This document shows, piece by piece, positions 34,946 through 46,345 of a stretch of 64,000 bases of DNA; position 1 is the first letter of the stretch, and each line of letters begins with the position of its first letter. The notes beneath the pieces were generated by a model. That model was not told where the DNA came from. It was given only the letters and a program-made list of their open reading frames with translations, and searched no databases. This DNA is from Pisolithus tinctorius. Taxonomy: Eukaryota > Basidiomycota > Agaricomycetes > Boletales > Pisolithaceae. The stretch lies in assembly GCA_024663395.1 (NCBI GenBank), contig JANFAH010000026.1:558001-622000 (forward strand). Reading direction: 5' to 3'. The translations under genes were made by a program, and so were the position numbers.

Positions 34946-35167
34946 TCATCCTGTTGTGGTCATGGGACATTGAGTGTACAGTGGGCTTACTGACTATGTG
35001 GGTGAAGGAGTTGGGTGGGGTGCTCTAGGGCTATAATCCTGAAGAATGCCACTATACATCACTGGTGCCTGTGACAGGCCTCTGCTGCTAGGGCTGGTGT
35101 GATGAGGGTGAAAATTTTTTTTGGGGTCCTAGTTGGGGTGCCACATGGAGCAGAGTCAAGGAGTGAT

Positions 35168-35181
35168 TCATTTGGAAGCTT
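35168..35181 (+). repeat. Target-site duplication of the old LINE (right copy)
   Basis: TCATTTGGAAGCTT, identical to 28,607-28,620. Joining the two sides restores a continuous transposase frame (AHLEA then CLGDSYVNTD). Confidence 0.85.
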
Positions 35182-35815
35182 GCCTTGGGGATTCCTATGT
35201 CAACACAGATTGGCATCCAGCTCTCACAGTGGTTATGGATGCTGAAGGAGACGTTACTATAGCTGTGAAGGCCATCAAACCACTTGCTGATGCTGCTGCT
35301 CATCACACAGGCCTCAAAATTCACATCCCTGCACTCACAAAACCACCCCCTGGCCAGTTACATATCTAATGCCAAGACAACCCTAATGACATCTGTTAGG
35401 CATCTCCAGCAATAGAACTGTGTATTTGAGCCATCCACACTTGAGGAGCTGATGGACCCTGCTGAAGAATGAGAGATGAGCAGTACTGACACTGGGGACT
35501 TAGCTGATAAGGCAATTGCAGATTCTGTTTGTCAGGAACTGGCTGCTGTGAGTGGGGACATGATCAAGGTGGATTCAGACAGTGAAGCAGAGGAAGATTC
35601 AGGCCCCACCATGACTTGTGAGAGCATTCTGGCACTTGGTGAAGAGCTTGAGAGTGTATGTACAATGGTATTTGGGGATGCTGGATCATCACTTGACTTA
35701 TCAAGGCAACTTCACATATTCTGAGCACACCTTCAGTGGGAAACATTTCTTCATGCTAAGCAAACCTCCCTTGATACATACAATTTCACTGGATGAAATT
35801 GTAGCTCATACTGTA
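35182..35815 (+). pseudogene. Pogo-like transposase, 3' part
   Basis: Continues the transposase interrupted at 28,620 (CLGDSYVNTDWHPAL). After several stops comes an acidic C-terminal segment (DSDSEAEEDSGPTM, ILALGEELESVC) and a terminal AKQTSLDTYNF, resembling the tail of fungal pogo/Fot transposases. Stops include TGA and TAA codons consistent with C-to-T decay. Confidence 0.6.
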
Positions 35816-35941
35816 ACCTACTCTCAGTGTATGGGTCACAAAATTGAACTGTCACATAAGTCACACTATCGGTGACTTTTCATATTGTATTTTGCTGATA
35901 CTGTATAAGGCTTGACATGGTCCCATTGGTATACATTATGA

Positions 35942-38213
35942 GTGAATCAACTGGACTTCACAAACAAAGGCCTACATGACACAGAGCTGACCATCTGCTC
36001 AACAGACAATGATGCCTTGACCCTCCTCCAGACAGGAGACAGCCTTCACTCCTTTGTACCCTTAGCATTGGCCTGGGAAAAGGGCACAGTCACCAAAGAT
36101 GAAGACCTCACCTGGGAAGAATTCTCAGAGGCTGCCCACAGGCTAGCCAATGCTATGAAGGAGAACAACTGGGAAGCCAATAACATCAGCAACCACATCA
36201 AATTCTGGCTGGAACTCAAAAACCAACCCTGGAGACACAGGCATTGCGAGATCAGCAAGAGAGCCTTGGTCATCTACCAAGCCAGAGTATGCAGAAGATG
36301 GCATGACACACTAGACACTGAACAGTCCTTCAACATCATGCACATCAACAATGTACTCCTAGCATGGGTTGCAGAACTGGAGTCCCTAAAACAGGTCAGT
36401 CCTCCCACCCATTTTACAATAGCACAAAGAGCAACACCACTGACAATTGCTTGCACCTTTCCCCTTGCCCCCCTTCTCCTTTCCTCTCTGACACTTCTTC
36501 CCTCATTGGCTGCATGCCTTTCCTCTCCCCCTCCCATGGCATTGTCCCCAGGCTGTGACACTGAACATGGCCAGTGCACATTGCACACCCCACCCCACCC
36601 AATTACACATTAGATCTCTTTCAGGCTACAGGCCTCCTGCCCTTTGATTACACATTGAACTCCAACAGCTATGTGCCTTCACCCCCATTACCCCACATGG
36701 CTCCATGCCCATACTATTGCATACTGGGTGAGATGGCTACATGCCCCCCTCCCTCCTTTCTTCCCCACAGATTGCAGGCAGATATAATGCTGGACTCAAC
36801 AAACTGCATCCAGGACATACCCCCAGACCAAAGGCCAACAATCCCCCACCAGTGCTCCAGGAGACTTCAACAAGAGGTACAGACCCTTTTGGGCCACAAT
36901 GAGCCAGCCAGATTCAGGCCCCCTACCAGTCTGGGCAGTCTGCCTCAGCAGAGAATGCCACAACATCCCAGTTGTTGAATGCTGAGCCCCCTGCATATGG
37001 GACAACAAACACAATACCTTCTCTGAGCATGTACATAGGGTCCTCTACTTAGGAAAGGCCTCTGTCTCTGCCCAAGATGGCAACATGAAGAAGGTTGCTC
37101 AGAGTGGCACAACTCCATGCACCTCTGCCCCAGCTGTGGACTTCTGACTCATGGTGCTAGTGAATGCCCTCAAGCTCAGACAGCTCCATCCCCACACCCC
37201 ATTTAAAGCAGATGCTTGGGAGAGAGCCCTTTGAGGCTTGCATTGCCCTCAGTGCTTTGCATCAATACAAGAAGGCTTATGAAGTGGTTTCCTAATAGAT
37301 TTACCCCCAATCTTGCATACCCAGTCCCCCCCCTAATAAAGTTTCCATTGATACATACTGAGATAAGGATAAGTTTGAAGAAATTGTTAATAAAGAAATA
37401 ACCAAAGGGAGATTCATTGGCCCTTTTGGAATTAATGAACTACAGTCCTTGATTGGACCTTTCCAATTGTCACTGCTAGCCCTGATCCCAAAGCCAGGTA
37501 AACCAGGCAAATTCAGACTAATTCAGAACTTCTCCTTCCCCCTGTCACTGATACCACACCACCCTAACCCCTCCATCAACTCCTCCATATCTGCAGAAAA
37601 CTTCCCATGCACATGGGGCAAATTCTCTATCATATTCCTACTGGCCTCCAGACTCCCACCAGGGTCTGAAATAGCCACATGTGACATCACAGAAGCATAT
37701 TGAACCATCCCCCTCCACTCATCCCAATGGCCAGCAGCTGTAGTGAGGATCTCCAACATGCAGGCATGCATAGATACATGCCTAGCCTTTGGTGCTTCAC
37801 TCTCAGCAAGCATGCATGGAAGGATAGTGGACACAGAAGCTGAGATTTTTAGGAGCCAAGGTATTGGTCCACTCAACAAATGGGTAGATGATCATTTCTT
37901 TGTCAGAATACAAAAACAGTACCTACAAGAATATAATGCCTCCAGACAATGATGGAACATGCAAATAGCCCCTGCCAGCCTCCAGTACTCAGGCAGCAGA
38001 GTCTTCTTCAAAGGTGTCAAGCATGAAGACAGATATTTTAAAGAGTTCAATGAAGACTGCCACCATCCCTTAACTGATCACTCAGCCAACACCCCTTGAC
38101 CTGAGCAAATTGCAGGCTTCACCTACAATTTTGATGATATTGACACAATCTCTAGAGAGCTTGGTATTCCCTGGGAGACAGAGAAAGACCAGAGTTTCCA
38201 CCACTCCATGATA
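35942..38213 (+). mobile_element. Plus-strand DIRS-like retroelement, left portion (Gag-like and reverse transcriptase)
   Basis: A Gag-like frame at 35,942-36,613 (SNHIKFWLELKNQPW, ALVIYQARVCRRWHDTL) is followed by a reverse transcriptase region from about 37,400 to 38,213: LLALIPKPGKPGKFRLI, NFPCTWGKFS, TCDITEAY, and LNKWVDDHFFVRI with the active-site VDD. Stops interrupt the frame repeatedly, nearly all TGA or TAA. The frame resumes at 44,891 after the Tc1-like insertion. The left terminus was not identified. Relatives encode Gag, RT/RNase H and a tyrosine recombinase. Confidence 0.75.
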
Positions 38214-38533
38214 TACAGTGGCTCAAAAAACTGACTACATATCTGGACATTTTTCACTAAAGTCAATCTTTGCCATCCATCTGAGCTCAAGGGGTGAGGA
38301 TCTAAGGTTGTATCATGTACTAAGCAGACCCTGTAGTTACATGTATGAGAAAGCTTGAGTCTATGCTGAGTGGGCAAAAGTGTGCAGCACTTTCCAGCCA
38401 TGGGACTATGAAGCTGAAGAGCAAGCATCAGCTGCAGATCCCATTGGGTGTGTAGTTGCCTGATGTGCTGGCCTGATGGTCAATCACCCAGCTGATAGGA
38501 GGGTAGACTCACATGAATGTGTTTGATTCATCA

Positions 38534-39535
38534 TCACACAGGGGGCATGGCTAGCCTGGTGAACTCAGATGCAGTGTTGGGTGGCATGGCTTGTATATAT
38601 GGGGCAAGAATTTGATTGTGCTTGCATAGATATAGCTGAAATGCATCACTTGCCCATCTCCCTTTGACCTTCATTATGTTGAAGGGAATGCCCCTGAGTA
38701 GATATTCAAGTGTAGCTCCAATTCTATTGCTGTGCCCATGTATTGCTTGACAGCCCACTGCCTTGGCTGCTGATTTTGGATGCTGTAGGAAGACTGTGCA
38801 TGTTAAAGGTTTGTGGTTGGGACCTTCTTTGTATGTGAAGAGTGGGCCATCTATGGGGGGAGAATTTGTTTGCATGTGGGCTTCTAAGGCTGCTTGTGGA
38901 TCTGTGGTGCCATTTTGTTGTGCCCATTGGACTTCCTCACCTGACAGACTGGCTTTTATTTGGGGTAAGCAGAAGATGGTTGTGCAGAAACCATTGTGAT
39001 CTGTTTCTGTGTGGATGCCTTTGGGAGTGATGTGCTTGGCTGGGTTGAAGGCATCTTTCCAACATAGGGTGAATTCTCCTACTCAAGCTGCTGTGTAGAA
39101 AAGTGTGGTTAGGCACACATGAAAGGCTATGTCAAGTGGGCTGTTGGGTGAGAGTTTCTGGTGGATGGCTGTGATGGTTTTGATGGTGACAGGGAGGCAA
39201 AGGTCTTGTTTGGTGGATGGGGGGGCGAGTTTGGCTGCACCTTTGAGCATCACTGTTATCTGGTCTTCGTGCAAGGTCCATGGGAGTCTGTTGAGCATGT
39301 GCCAGGCTTGCATGCCATATACATATCCTTGAATCATCTGGCCCAAGTATGGTCCTGCCAAGCAGGAGATGAAATGTGATATCAAGTTGGATGTTGCTGG
39401 TGCACTGTCTTGGTCTGGGATGTTGTTATTGTCACAGAAAATGTGGTATACCAATAGGCCAGCTCCATAAGCCATTTGGGTCATCTTGGCCCAGGTGTGT
39501 AGGGTCACTGCATGTATTCTCTCCTGTGCCTCCAC
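38534..39535 (-). pseudogene. Tyrosine recombinase of the nested DIRS-like element
   Basis: Two frame segments joined through TGA at 39,083-39,085. The N-terminal part includes MIQGYVYGMQAWHM. The catalytic half includes AA-stop-VGEF, GHSNRIGATLEYLL (the H-x2-R box) and GRWASDAFQLYLCKH with the likely nucleophile Tyr. The TGA occupies the position where the first catalytic Arg is expected in an A-R-x-G-E box, so CGA to TGA is the simplest origin. In active relatives this enzyme integrates a circular cDNA. It is inactive here. Confidence 0.72.
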
Positions 39536-39896
39536 CAGGATCTCAGGTCCTGTGGAGGCTAGGGATTGCAGATGAGGCAGTCACATCGCTATCCAATCTC
39601 ATGTGCTGCACTCAGGTTGCAGTTCTGAGGGTTTGGGTTTGAGGTTTGATGGGTAGCAGTGGGCATTCCCTGGTTTGGTCTGATCACTAGTTGAAGGTTT
39701 TGGTGGTGGGGGTAGTTGGTTGAAGTTGATCCTTGAGGCCAAGATGTTAGTCAATGCTGGTGGCATTCTGGATGAATCTTTGGAGTTCAGTAGGGATTGA
39801 GATGGGAGGTAGTGTAGCATAGGGGGAGGGATGCCGACTGTGTGATGGTCCATCAGTGGGGTTGTGCTCACTGGGGATGAACTTTGCAAAGACTTG

Positions 39897-41435
39897 TCAG
39901 TGCAGGGATTGTAGGAGGGCAAAGATCCTATGAAACGACACATTGGTAGATTTGTTTCTGCTGTGCCCTCTGGCCCAGGCTTTGACCACTCCTTGGTTGT
40001 CTCCATAAACCATATATGATAGGCTGGAGCTGTGTGTTATGAGTGGGGTGCATACGAGGAATTCAAAGCCAATGCTTTCAGCCCACCCAATGTCTCTGTC
40101 ATCTGAGTCCCATCCCAGCCATAGTTCCCATGCTCTCCATTTTCTGGCAATAATAATGGCGATGCTGAAGGAGGTGCTGGCATTGGAGAAGGTGCCCACA
40201 TCTGCAGATGAGATTGGGTGGGGGATGGGGATGGGCTCTGGGTCTCTGAGCATGTTCAACCACCAGCTTAGTTCTTCTGTTGTGCCTTGTGGCTGTGTGT
40301 GTGGTATGAAAGGCTTGTCAGTGAAAATTCCCAGCATGGACTGCAGTGATGTCAGGTATGCATTTCCTGCTGGTATGACTAATGCTGTGTGTGACAACTT
40401 CCTGAACAGCTTTTCCATGGCTTCTAGTGTATGTTGAAGTGTTTTTAGCCAGTTGTGTATGGTGCTGGCATATTTCTGGCATTTGAGTGTTGTTAGCCTG
40501 ACTGTTTTGTTATGGAGGTCCCACTCAAAGCCCATGTAAATTGGTGTGAATGAGAATGGGGTGTCTTTGGTGGGTTCCCATGGGATGCCCAGCTGTGAGG
40601 ATAGTCAGTCTATGTGCTCGAATCTGTATGCAAATAGCTGGTCTTTGGTTTGGGGTCCTGATGTATTAAGGTCTCACAGGGGTTTGGAGCAGTCTTCAGC
40701 AAATTCTTTGGAGGAGCTGTCTGCTAATTTGTCTCCTTTAAACCAGATGCAGCATCCTGATTGGTGGCATCTGCCATTCTCAGCAATTTGGCATGTTTTC
40801 CTGCACCAGTATTCATTGTAGTCAGCTAGTGTGTGTCTGGGTAGTCTGAGGAATAGATGATCATCCACTCAGGCTATCACTGGGCCTATGCCTTCTGCTC
40901 ACAGGATTTCTAAACCCACATCTCTAAGATGGCTGTAGACACCTGCTGAAGGACCAAATCCAAAACATAGTGTTGTGTCTATGGCAAATGCAGGGGGGTC
41001 ATCTTGAATTCTTATGACCAAACTGGCCCATTGCAAGCAATGAAGTGGTATTGTTCTGTATGCTTCTGCTACATCTCAAGTTGCTCCCTGAGTACCTACT
41101 GGTAGAGAGGCTAACAAGGTGCAGGCAGCAGTGAAGGTTCCCCATGTGCATGGGAATTTGTGCAAGTTGACTTAAGCATTTATAGACAAGGTTCTGTGTG
41201 GGGATGGCTTGTGGGGGTGTGATAGATTCTGTAGTAAATGGATTTTTCCCAGCTTCCTGGGTTTGGGTATAATCAATAGCAGGGAAGTTTGGAACAGTCT
41301 GAGCAAACTTTCTACCTCCTGGCAGGTGAATGGGCCTTGGTATTGTCCCTTGCAGAATTCATTGTCTATTAGTTGGCAGAAGGTGGGGTAGTGTAGCGAG
41401 ATGGAGGCATGGTTGGGTGGAGAGAAGGTTGACAA
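39897..41435 (-). pseudogene. Reverse transcriptase/RNase H of the nested DIRS-like element
   Basis: Segments: LLLIIPKPRKLGKIHLL (RT start, 41,290s), VDDHLFLRLPR with the VDD active site (about 40,860), MGFEWDLHNKTVRLT (thumb), then an RNase H-like part (TSFSIAIIIARKWRAWE, DIGWAESIGFEFLVC, VYGDNQGVVKAWARG). The same blocks appear in the plus-strand relative (SGFGIGIIIGEKWRAW, HSDNTGIVEGWWAG). Multiple stops separate segments. Confidence 0.75.
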
Positions 41436-42239
41436 TATGGGTGGGGCATTGACAATGAAACCATTAGTTAATGAGAGCAGTATGTGGTGGTATCTACTGT
41501 CTAGGTTATGTGATGCTATGAGGGAGTGCCAAGCAGCAGGGTGGTATGGAGTGGGGGGGGGGTCTCAGGCAGGGGGTTTTCTGGCCAGTTGTGTGCTAGG
41601 GCATTCATGCACTCCATGCTGCTTGTTACTGCATCCTGAGCATTCATGTCTGTGGTTTCTGCTTGGGCATCCCCCAGGGTGTTGGAAGTCCCAGCATAGG
41701 GTCTGGCCACTCTTGTTGATGATGCTTCCATGCTGGTTCCAGGAGGAGACTGCATTGGCTGACTTGTCCCATAGCTCTGTTGCTTTGCAGGGGATCTGGT
41801 GCTCTTCATGAGAAAGGCATATCAGACAGGGGGTGTGGCCTTGGGTTTGAAAGCATCATGTCTTTCACAGGGATCTGAATCTATGTCTGGTAGAACTCGA
41901 GTGGCTGTGTGCAATGTGAGGTCCCCTGCTGAAGTGAGGCCTGCTGTGTCATGTATCTGGGGATGGGGGCTCTGGTGACCTGGAACATGATGCAGGGCAT
42001 CTGGGATGATGCCTGTAATGGGGTCTGCCTCATGGTTGGTTGTGCCTGATGAAACTGCCTGTGCGAAGGGACTGGTCTGTGCTATTGGACATGTTATGGG
42101 TAGGTCCATATGCATGCACACATATGGATGACATGGGGATTCACACATGTTGAGGTTTAGGTGAGGGTGGGAAGGAGGGGGGAAATGTCTGGGTTAGCTC
42201 ATGGTTTGCATTCACCTTAGGGTGGTTGCTTACTGGTCC

Positions 42240-43111
42240 ATCCCTCTCCCAATGTCCCTAGAATTTAGTTCCTGGGCTATGGAGTTTAAAAGTGTTTCAT
42301 TGATGGTTGCAATGTTGAAGCACTCTGCCACCAGAGTGTCATGCCAGTCCACCCTTACTCAACTGGCATAGTGGAGTAACACCCTTTCCCCCCACTCTCC
42401 CTGTTGCCTGAATGCGTGGGTCTCAATGTTGAAGAAAAGCCAGTTGAAGGAGTCTACAACTTTGGGTGACCATTTTGCACCCTCGATGTGCAATAGGAAT
42501 CTGTTTCTGGTGAACAGGAGGTCATTGAAAGGGAGATCATGGTCATAATTGGCCTGTTTCGATGCAGTTATGGATAGTGTGGGTTGTAGAGTGACACTGC
42601 TCTCACCTTTGCATGTAAGCACCAGTGACTCCCTTGCATCATCCTGGCATATGATCTTGGTTGTGTCTTCTATGCCTTCTCATGTGAAGTACCATAGTGG
42701 GACATATTTGAAGGCTTCTAGATGTTTGATGGCATATTCAGAGGGGTGCATTTGGATCGTGGATGGGACTGGTTTGTTTGGGTTGAAGTCTAGCAGGTCA
42801 ATGGGTTGGCCTCCTGTCTGGACTGGGTCCAGTGGGGGAGATTGGGGGTGAGGTGGGGGGAAGGGAGCTTGAGGGGGGTTATTCAGTCTATCCATCCCCA
42901 GCTGACACTGTGGTTGGACCTCCTGAGGGTCTTGGTGCTCATCCTCCAGTTGATGTTCCCAGTCTCCTTGGTCCTGTTGTTCCTGCTGTTGTTCTTGCCT
43001 CTGCCTCTGCTGATTTTCCCATTGTCTCTGCAGCTCAGCTGCAGCTTCATTGGGTTGTAACTCTGGATTGTCGAGTAGTGTTTGTATTAGGGCTCTGAAA
43101 TCAGGTTGCAC
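42240..43111 (-). pseudogene. Gag-like protein of the nested DIRS-like element
   Basis: Starts MQPDFRALIQTLLDN, followed by a Gln/Glu-rich stretch, a Pro-rich linker, then the family core EYAIKHLEAFKYVPLWYFT, a TGA, and a region ending VDWHDTL that corresponds to RRWHDTL in the plus-strand relative. The broken frame continues to about 42,240. Likely an RNA-binding structural protein. Confidence 0.6.
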
Positions 43112-43644
43112 CAGGTCTCATTGAAGGTTTTCTGGCTCCATGGGGGGTGTTTGCAATAGTGGAAGTGAGGATATGAAACAAGGAGTGTAATTAGTTGGTT
43201 GTCCATTCAAAAAGAAAGTGTAAGGAGCTGGGAAACTGACGAGACTTTGGGACAGCCATTGGCATCAAGAGCAAGAGACAACACTTTGCTTTGGCCATTC
43301 CTGCAAAGACATTATTCTATTGCTTTGTCATACCTCCTTACATGATAGAATCTCAATACTGCCCCATAACCCCTAACCTAGGCCCTAACCTATAAGTGTA
43401 TGAAAAAAGCCCTTACCATTGGCTCTCTATTGGTGCAGGGGTCAATGGTTTTGGATAAGGTTTGATCAAATGGCAGCCATTTCAAAATGATGACTCATGT
43501 GGTCAGTTTTTTGACTTTAGGTTTCAATTTCATATATTAGACCCTGGCATACTGTAATATTAGTACATATATTTGGTAATGTTTCTATTATGTCACCTTT
43601 ATGTAACTGAGTGTCAGACACTATAAATAAACCCCACCATCACC

Positions 43645-44658
43645 ATGAAACCCATGTCTGCTTCTCAAAGAAAGAGCAACATATCTCTCTCCTCTCTTGA
43701 TCTTTCCTCCAGGAAAATTGCTTCCCAAACTGGCTTAGGGAAGTCTACAGTATGTCATGTGCTTCAGAAACTCCAGCCAGAGAGGACTAGGCTTTGTGGT
43801 GGCCATCCATTCAAGCTTACCCCTACCAACAAAAGGGCTATTGTTCAGCAAACCATTACTGACAAGCCCAAAAATACTGTCCATGCCACTCCATTCATCA
43901 ATCCTATTATTGATACTCCTGTCTGCCAGACTGTGAGAAATACCCTCAAGGAATTCTCTGTAAAGGCTGTGATGAAGAAAAAGAAGCCCTTGCTTTCTAA
44001 TGGACACAAGAAGAGAAGGCTAGCTTTTGCTCTCAAGTACCAGAATTGGACTGTGGAGGACTGGAAGAGAGTTATGTGGTCAGATGAGACCCACATACAT
44101 AGGATTGGGTCAGATGGGCAAGAGTATGTGTGGAAAAAGAAGGGTGAAGGGCTAATTGCTAGAGAGGTCAAGGGAACAGTTAAGTTTTGAAGAGGTTCAC
44201 TGATGGTATGGGGCTGCATAAGGTGGAATGGAGTAGGGGTTTTGAGTGAGGCAGAAAGATGGATAGATGCTGAACAGTATGTGGCCATTTTGGAGCAGGG
44301 GCTGCTGCAAAGCCTGGAAGATTCTGGAATTCCAGAAGGTCACATTATCTTTCAACAAGATAATGGCCCCAAGCACACCTCTAGGAGAGCCCAAAGTTGG
44401 TTGGAAGAACAGGAAATCAACCTTCTGGACTGGCCTGCACAATCTCCAGACTTAAATCTCACTGAACATACTTGGGATCACCTCAAGAGATGCCTCTCAG
44501 GTTATGAGTGTGTTCCTACAGGCATTCACTGACTGTGGGAAAGAGTGGTGGAGGAGTGGGGGGATATTGATGAGGAGCAGTCTAAAAAATGGATAGAAAG
44601 CATGCCTAGAAGGATTGAAGCAGTTATTAGGGCCAAAGGAGCTCATACCAAGTACTAG
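43645..44658 (+). pseudogene. Tc1-like transposase with two in-frame TGA codons
   Basis: One 337-codon frame from the ATG at 43,645 to TAG at 44,656-44,658, broken only by TGA at 44,188-44,190 and 44,530-44,532. The N-terminal helix-turn-helix contains RKIASQTGLGKSTV. Catalytic residues: Asp in VMWSDETHIHRI, Asp in IIFQQDNGPKHTS, and Glu in SPDLNLTEHTWDHLK, with 34 residues between the last two, giving DD34E, the Tc1 signature. Both TGAs precede codons that keep family sense (F-stop-RGSLMVWGC), so they likely come from CGA. Inactive as written. Confidence 0.9.
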
Positions 44659-44890
44659 ACACTTAGGTTGATATAAAGTCAAAAAACTGACTTCATGAGT
44701 CATCATTTTGAAATGGCAGCCATTTGCTCAAACCTTATCCAAAGCCATTGACCCCTGCACCAATAGAGAGCCAATGGTAAGAGCTTTGTTTCATACACTT
44801 ATAGGTTAGGGCCTAGGTTAGGGGTTATGGGGCAGTATTGACTTTAGTGAAAAATGTCCAAACATGCAGTCAGTTTTTTGAGCCACTGTA

Positions 44891-46345
44891 CATCAGTTTC
44901 CTATGGGATCTCCAGCACCAGGTAGTAACCTTGAGTGAAAACAAAACTAACAAATACCTACAAGCCATTCATGAATGGTGCAAGTGACAAGTACACACAT
45001 GACAAGATGTACAGGAATTGTATGGCAAGCTCTTACATGCTTCCCCCTTGCTCCCCCAAGGATGTGCATACCTAACTAGCCCAGAGCACATGATCATGAT
45101 CTGCTCACCAAAGCCTTTCTTATCTCACAGGCCAGACAAACACTGCCAAACAGACCTTGAATGGTGGACAAGCACACTGCAGGAAGGGAAAGTCTGAAGC
45201 CCACTGCTCCCCTCTCCCACCTGAGTAGACCTCCAAGCATTCTCAGATGCTAGCTCTGGCTTTGGCATTGGAATCATCATTGGTGAAAAATGGAGGGCCT
45301 GGTGCCTTATCCCAGGCTGGAAGTCAACAGGATCCAAATGTGACATCAGCTGGGAAAAAGCTGTCAGCTTTGAATTCCTCATCTGCACAATTGATGTGAA
45401 CCTATCCTCCCCAACCCACATCATTGTCCACAGTGACAACACTGGCATTGTGGAAGGGTGGTGGGCAGGCAGACACTGGAACTGAGAGGTCAACAAAGTT
45501 TTCAAGCATATGCACAATCTCATCCATGACCCCAGCTCTAATCTGCTTAGCATCCAAACAGTGTACATTTGAAGTGGAAACAACCCAGCAGACCAGCCAT
45601 TGAGAGGCATCTATGGAAATCATAGACATATCCTCCCTCCTCTCCCCATCCCTAGCTGCCTTTGCCAGCTCATTGTCAACTTTGACACCCCCATTCTACC
45701 AGCAGAACAATGAGTGTGTCAAGAAGGCTACTACAAACCCCAACCTGCCTATTCCATTGACCATATTGTGAGGCAGCATGAGGCAGAGAGAAACTGCTCT
45801 TCCCACCAACAGCTCATCAACAAACTCATCAGAAAAGCCATTGCAGACCTTGAATAACAAAGCCAACAAATTCAACACCTGCTAAACAACATAGACTCCA
45901 CACAGACATCAGCCCCAAGGCCATATTGCCCCCACCTCACCCCTGCCCCCTCAGTCCTCAGGCTGCATTGTCTCACCAGAGATAGACTACTCAGCTGGCA
46001 CCTGGCTTCCTCAACTCCAGAAGCAGCAGCCACTGCATCACTCTCAGCAGAGATTGTCCACTGAATAACAAGCATAATCAGCACTTCTTGGACAGAGGCT
46101 ACCAAAGAGCTCTATGGGACAAGCCTACTAGTTTACCATGTTTTCTGTGACATGAACAACATCCCAGACAGTGATAGGTGCCTGATTTCATCTGGCCTAC
46201 TCTCAGCCTTCCTAGCAAGCTGTTCCAGAGCTCACTCAGGTTCCACTCTCATGAACTATGCAGCAGGCATCTGAATGTGGCACATCATGCACAGATGCAG
46301 CTGGGACATCAATAAAAGAGAGTACAAAGCCATCCTAGAGGGTGC
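44891..46345 (+). mobile_element. Plus-strand DIRS-like retroelement, right portion (RNase H and recombinase N-terminus)
   Basis: Continues the frame broken at 38,213: ISFLWDLQHQVVTLSE (RT thumb), an RNase H-like part near 45,240-45,460 (FSDASSGFGIGIIIG, HSDNTGIVEGW), then recombinase N-terminal sequence (LLVYHVFCDMNNIPDSD, about 46,130) homologous to LLVYHIFCDNNNIPDQD in the nested element. It ends at KAILEGA, where an LTR begins at 46,346. The recombinase catalytic half was not found elsewhere in the window. Confidence 0.7.

Larger units (their letters stand above)
28621..35167 (-). mobile_element. Old Tad-like non-LTR retrotransposon (LINE), CpG-depleted
   Basis: About 6.5 kb on the minus strand, bounded by a 14-bp target duplication. 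The 3' end at the left carries a T tract (28,619-28,627), the complement of a poly(A) tail. Its 3' untranslated region aligns with that of the young LINE (compare 28,640-28,870 with 58,900-59,160; shared block GGCTTAAGACTT). ORF1 and ORF2 are both recognisable but broken. It interrupts a pogo-like transposase gene. Confidence 0.9.
38268..43352 (-). mobile_element. Minus-strand DIRS-like tyrosine-recombinase retroelement nested in a Tc1 terminal repeat
   Basis: Flanked by TCAAT on both sides (38,263-38,267 and 43,353-43,357). Excising it restores the Tc1 left inverted repeat exactly. On the minus strand it reads Gag-like protein (43,111-42,240), a poorly conserved linker, RT/RNase H (about 41,435-39,890), then tyrosine recombinase (39,535-38,534). 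No LTRs are evident. Every module carries several stops, mainly TGA and TAA. The retroelement on the plus strand to either side is a related family with the same gene order. Confidence 0.85.
38216..44888 (+). mobile_element. Tc1-like DD34E transposon interrupted by a second retroelement
   Basis: Starts CAGTGGCTCAAAAAACTGAC after TA (38,214-38,215) and ends with the inverted complement before TA (44,889-44,890). Removing it joins a retroelement frame (HHSMIY then ISFLWDL) across a single TA. The terminal inverted repeats are about 215 bp. The left one is split by the insertion at 38,268-43,352. Both contain an inner inverted copy of the end (43,502-43,515 and 44,678-44,691) and a telomere-like tract (CCCCTAACC). 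Without the insert the element is about 1.6 kb, normal for Tc1. Confidence 0.88.

Noticed and set aside
42806..43098. Leu/Val-rich plus-strand ORFs resembling membrane proteins
   Set aside because: They are antisense readings of the Gln-rich Gag-like region on the minus strand.
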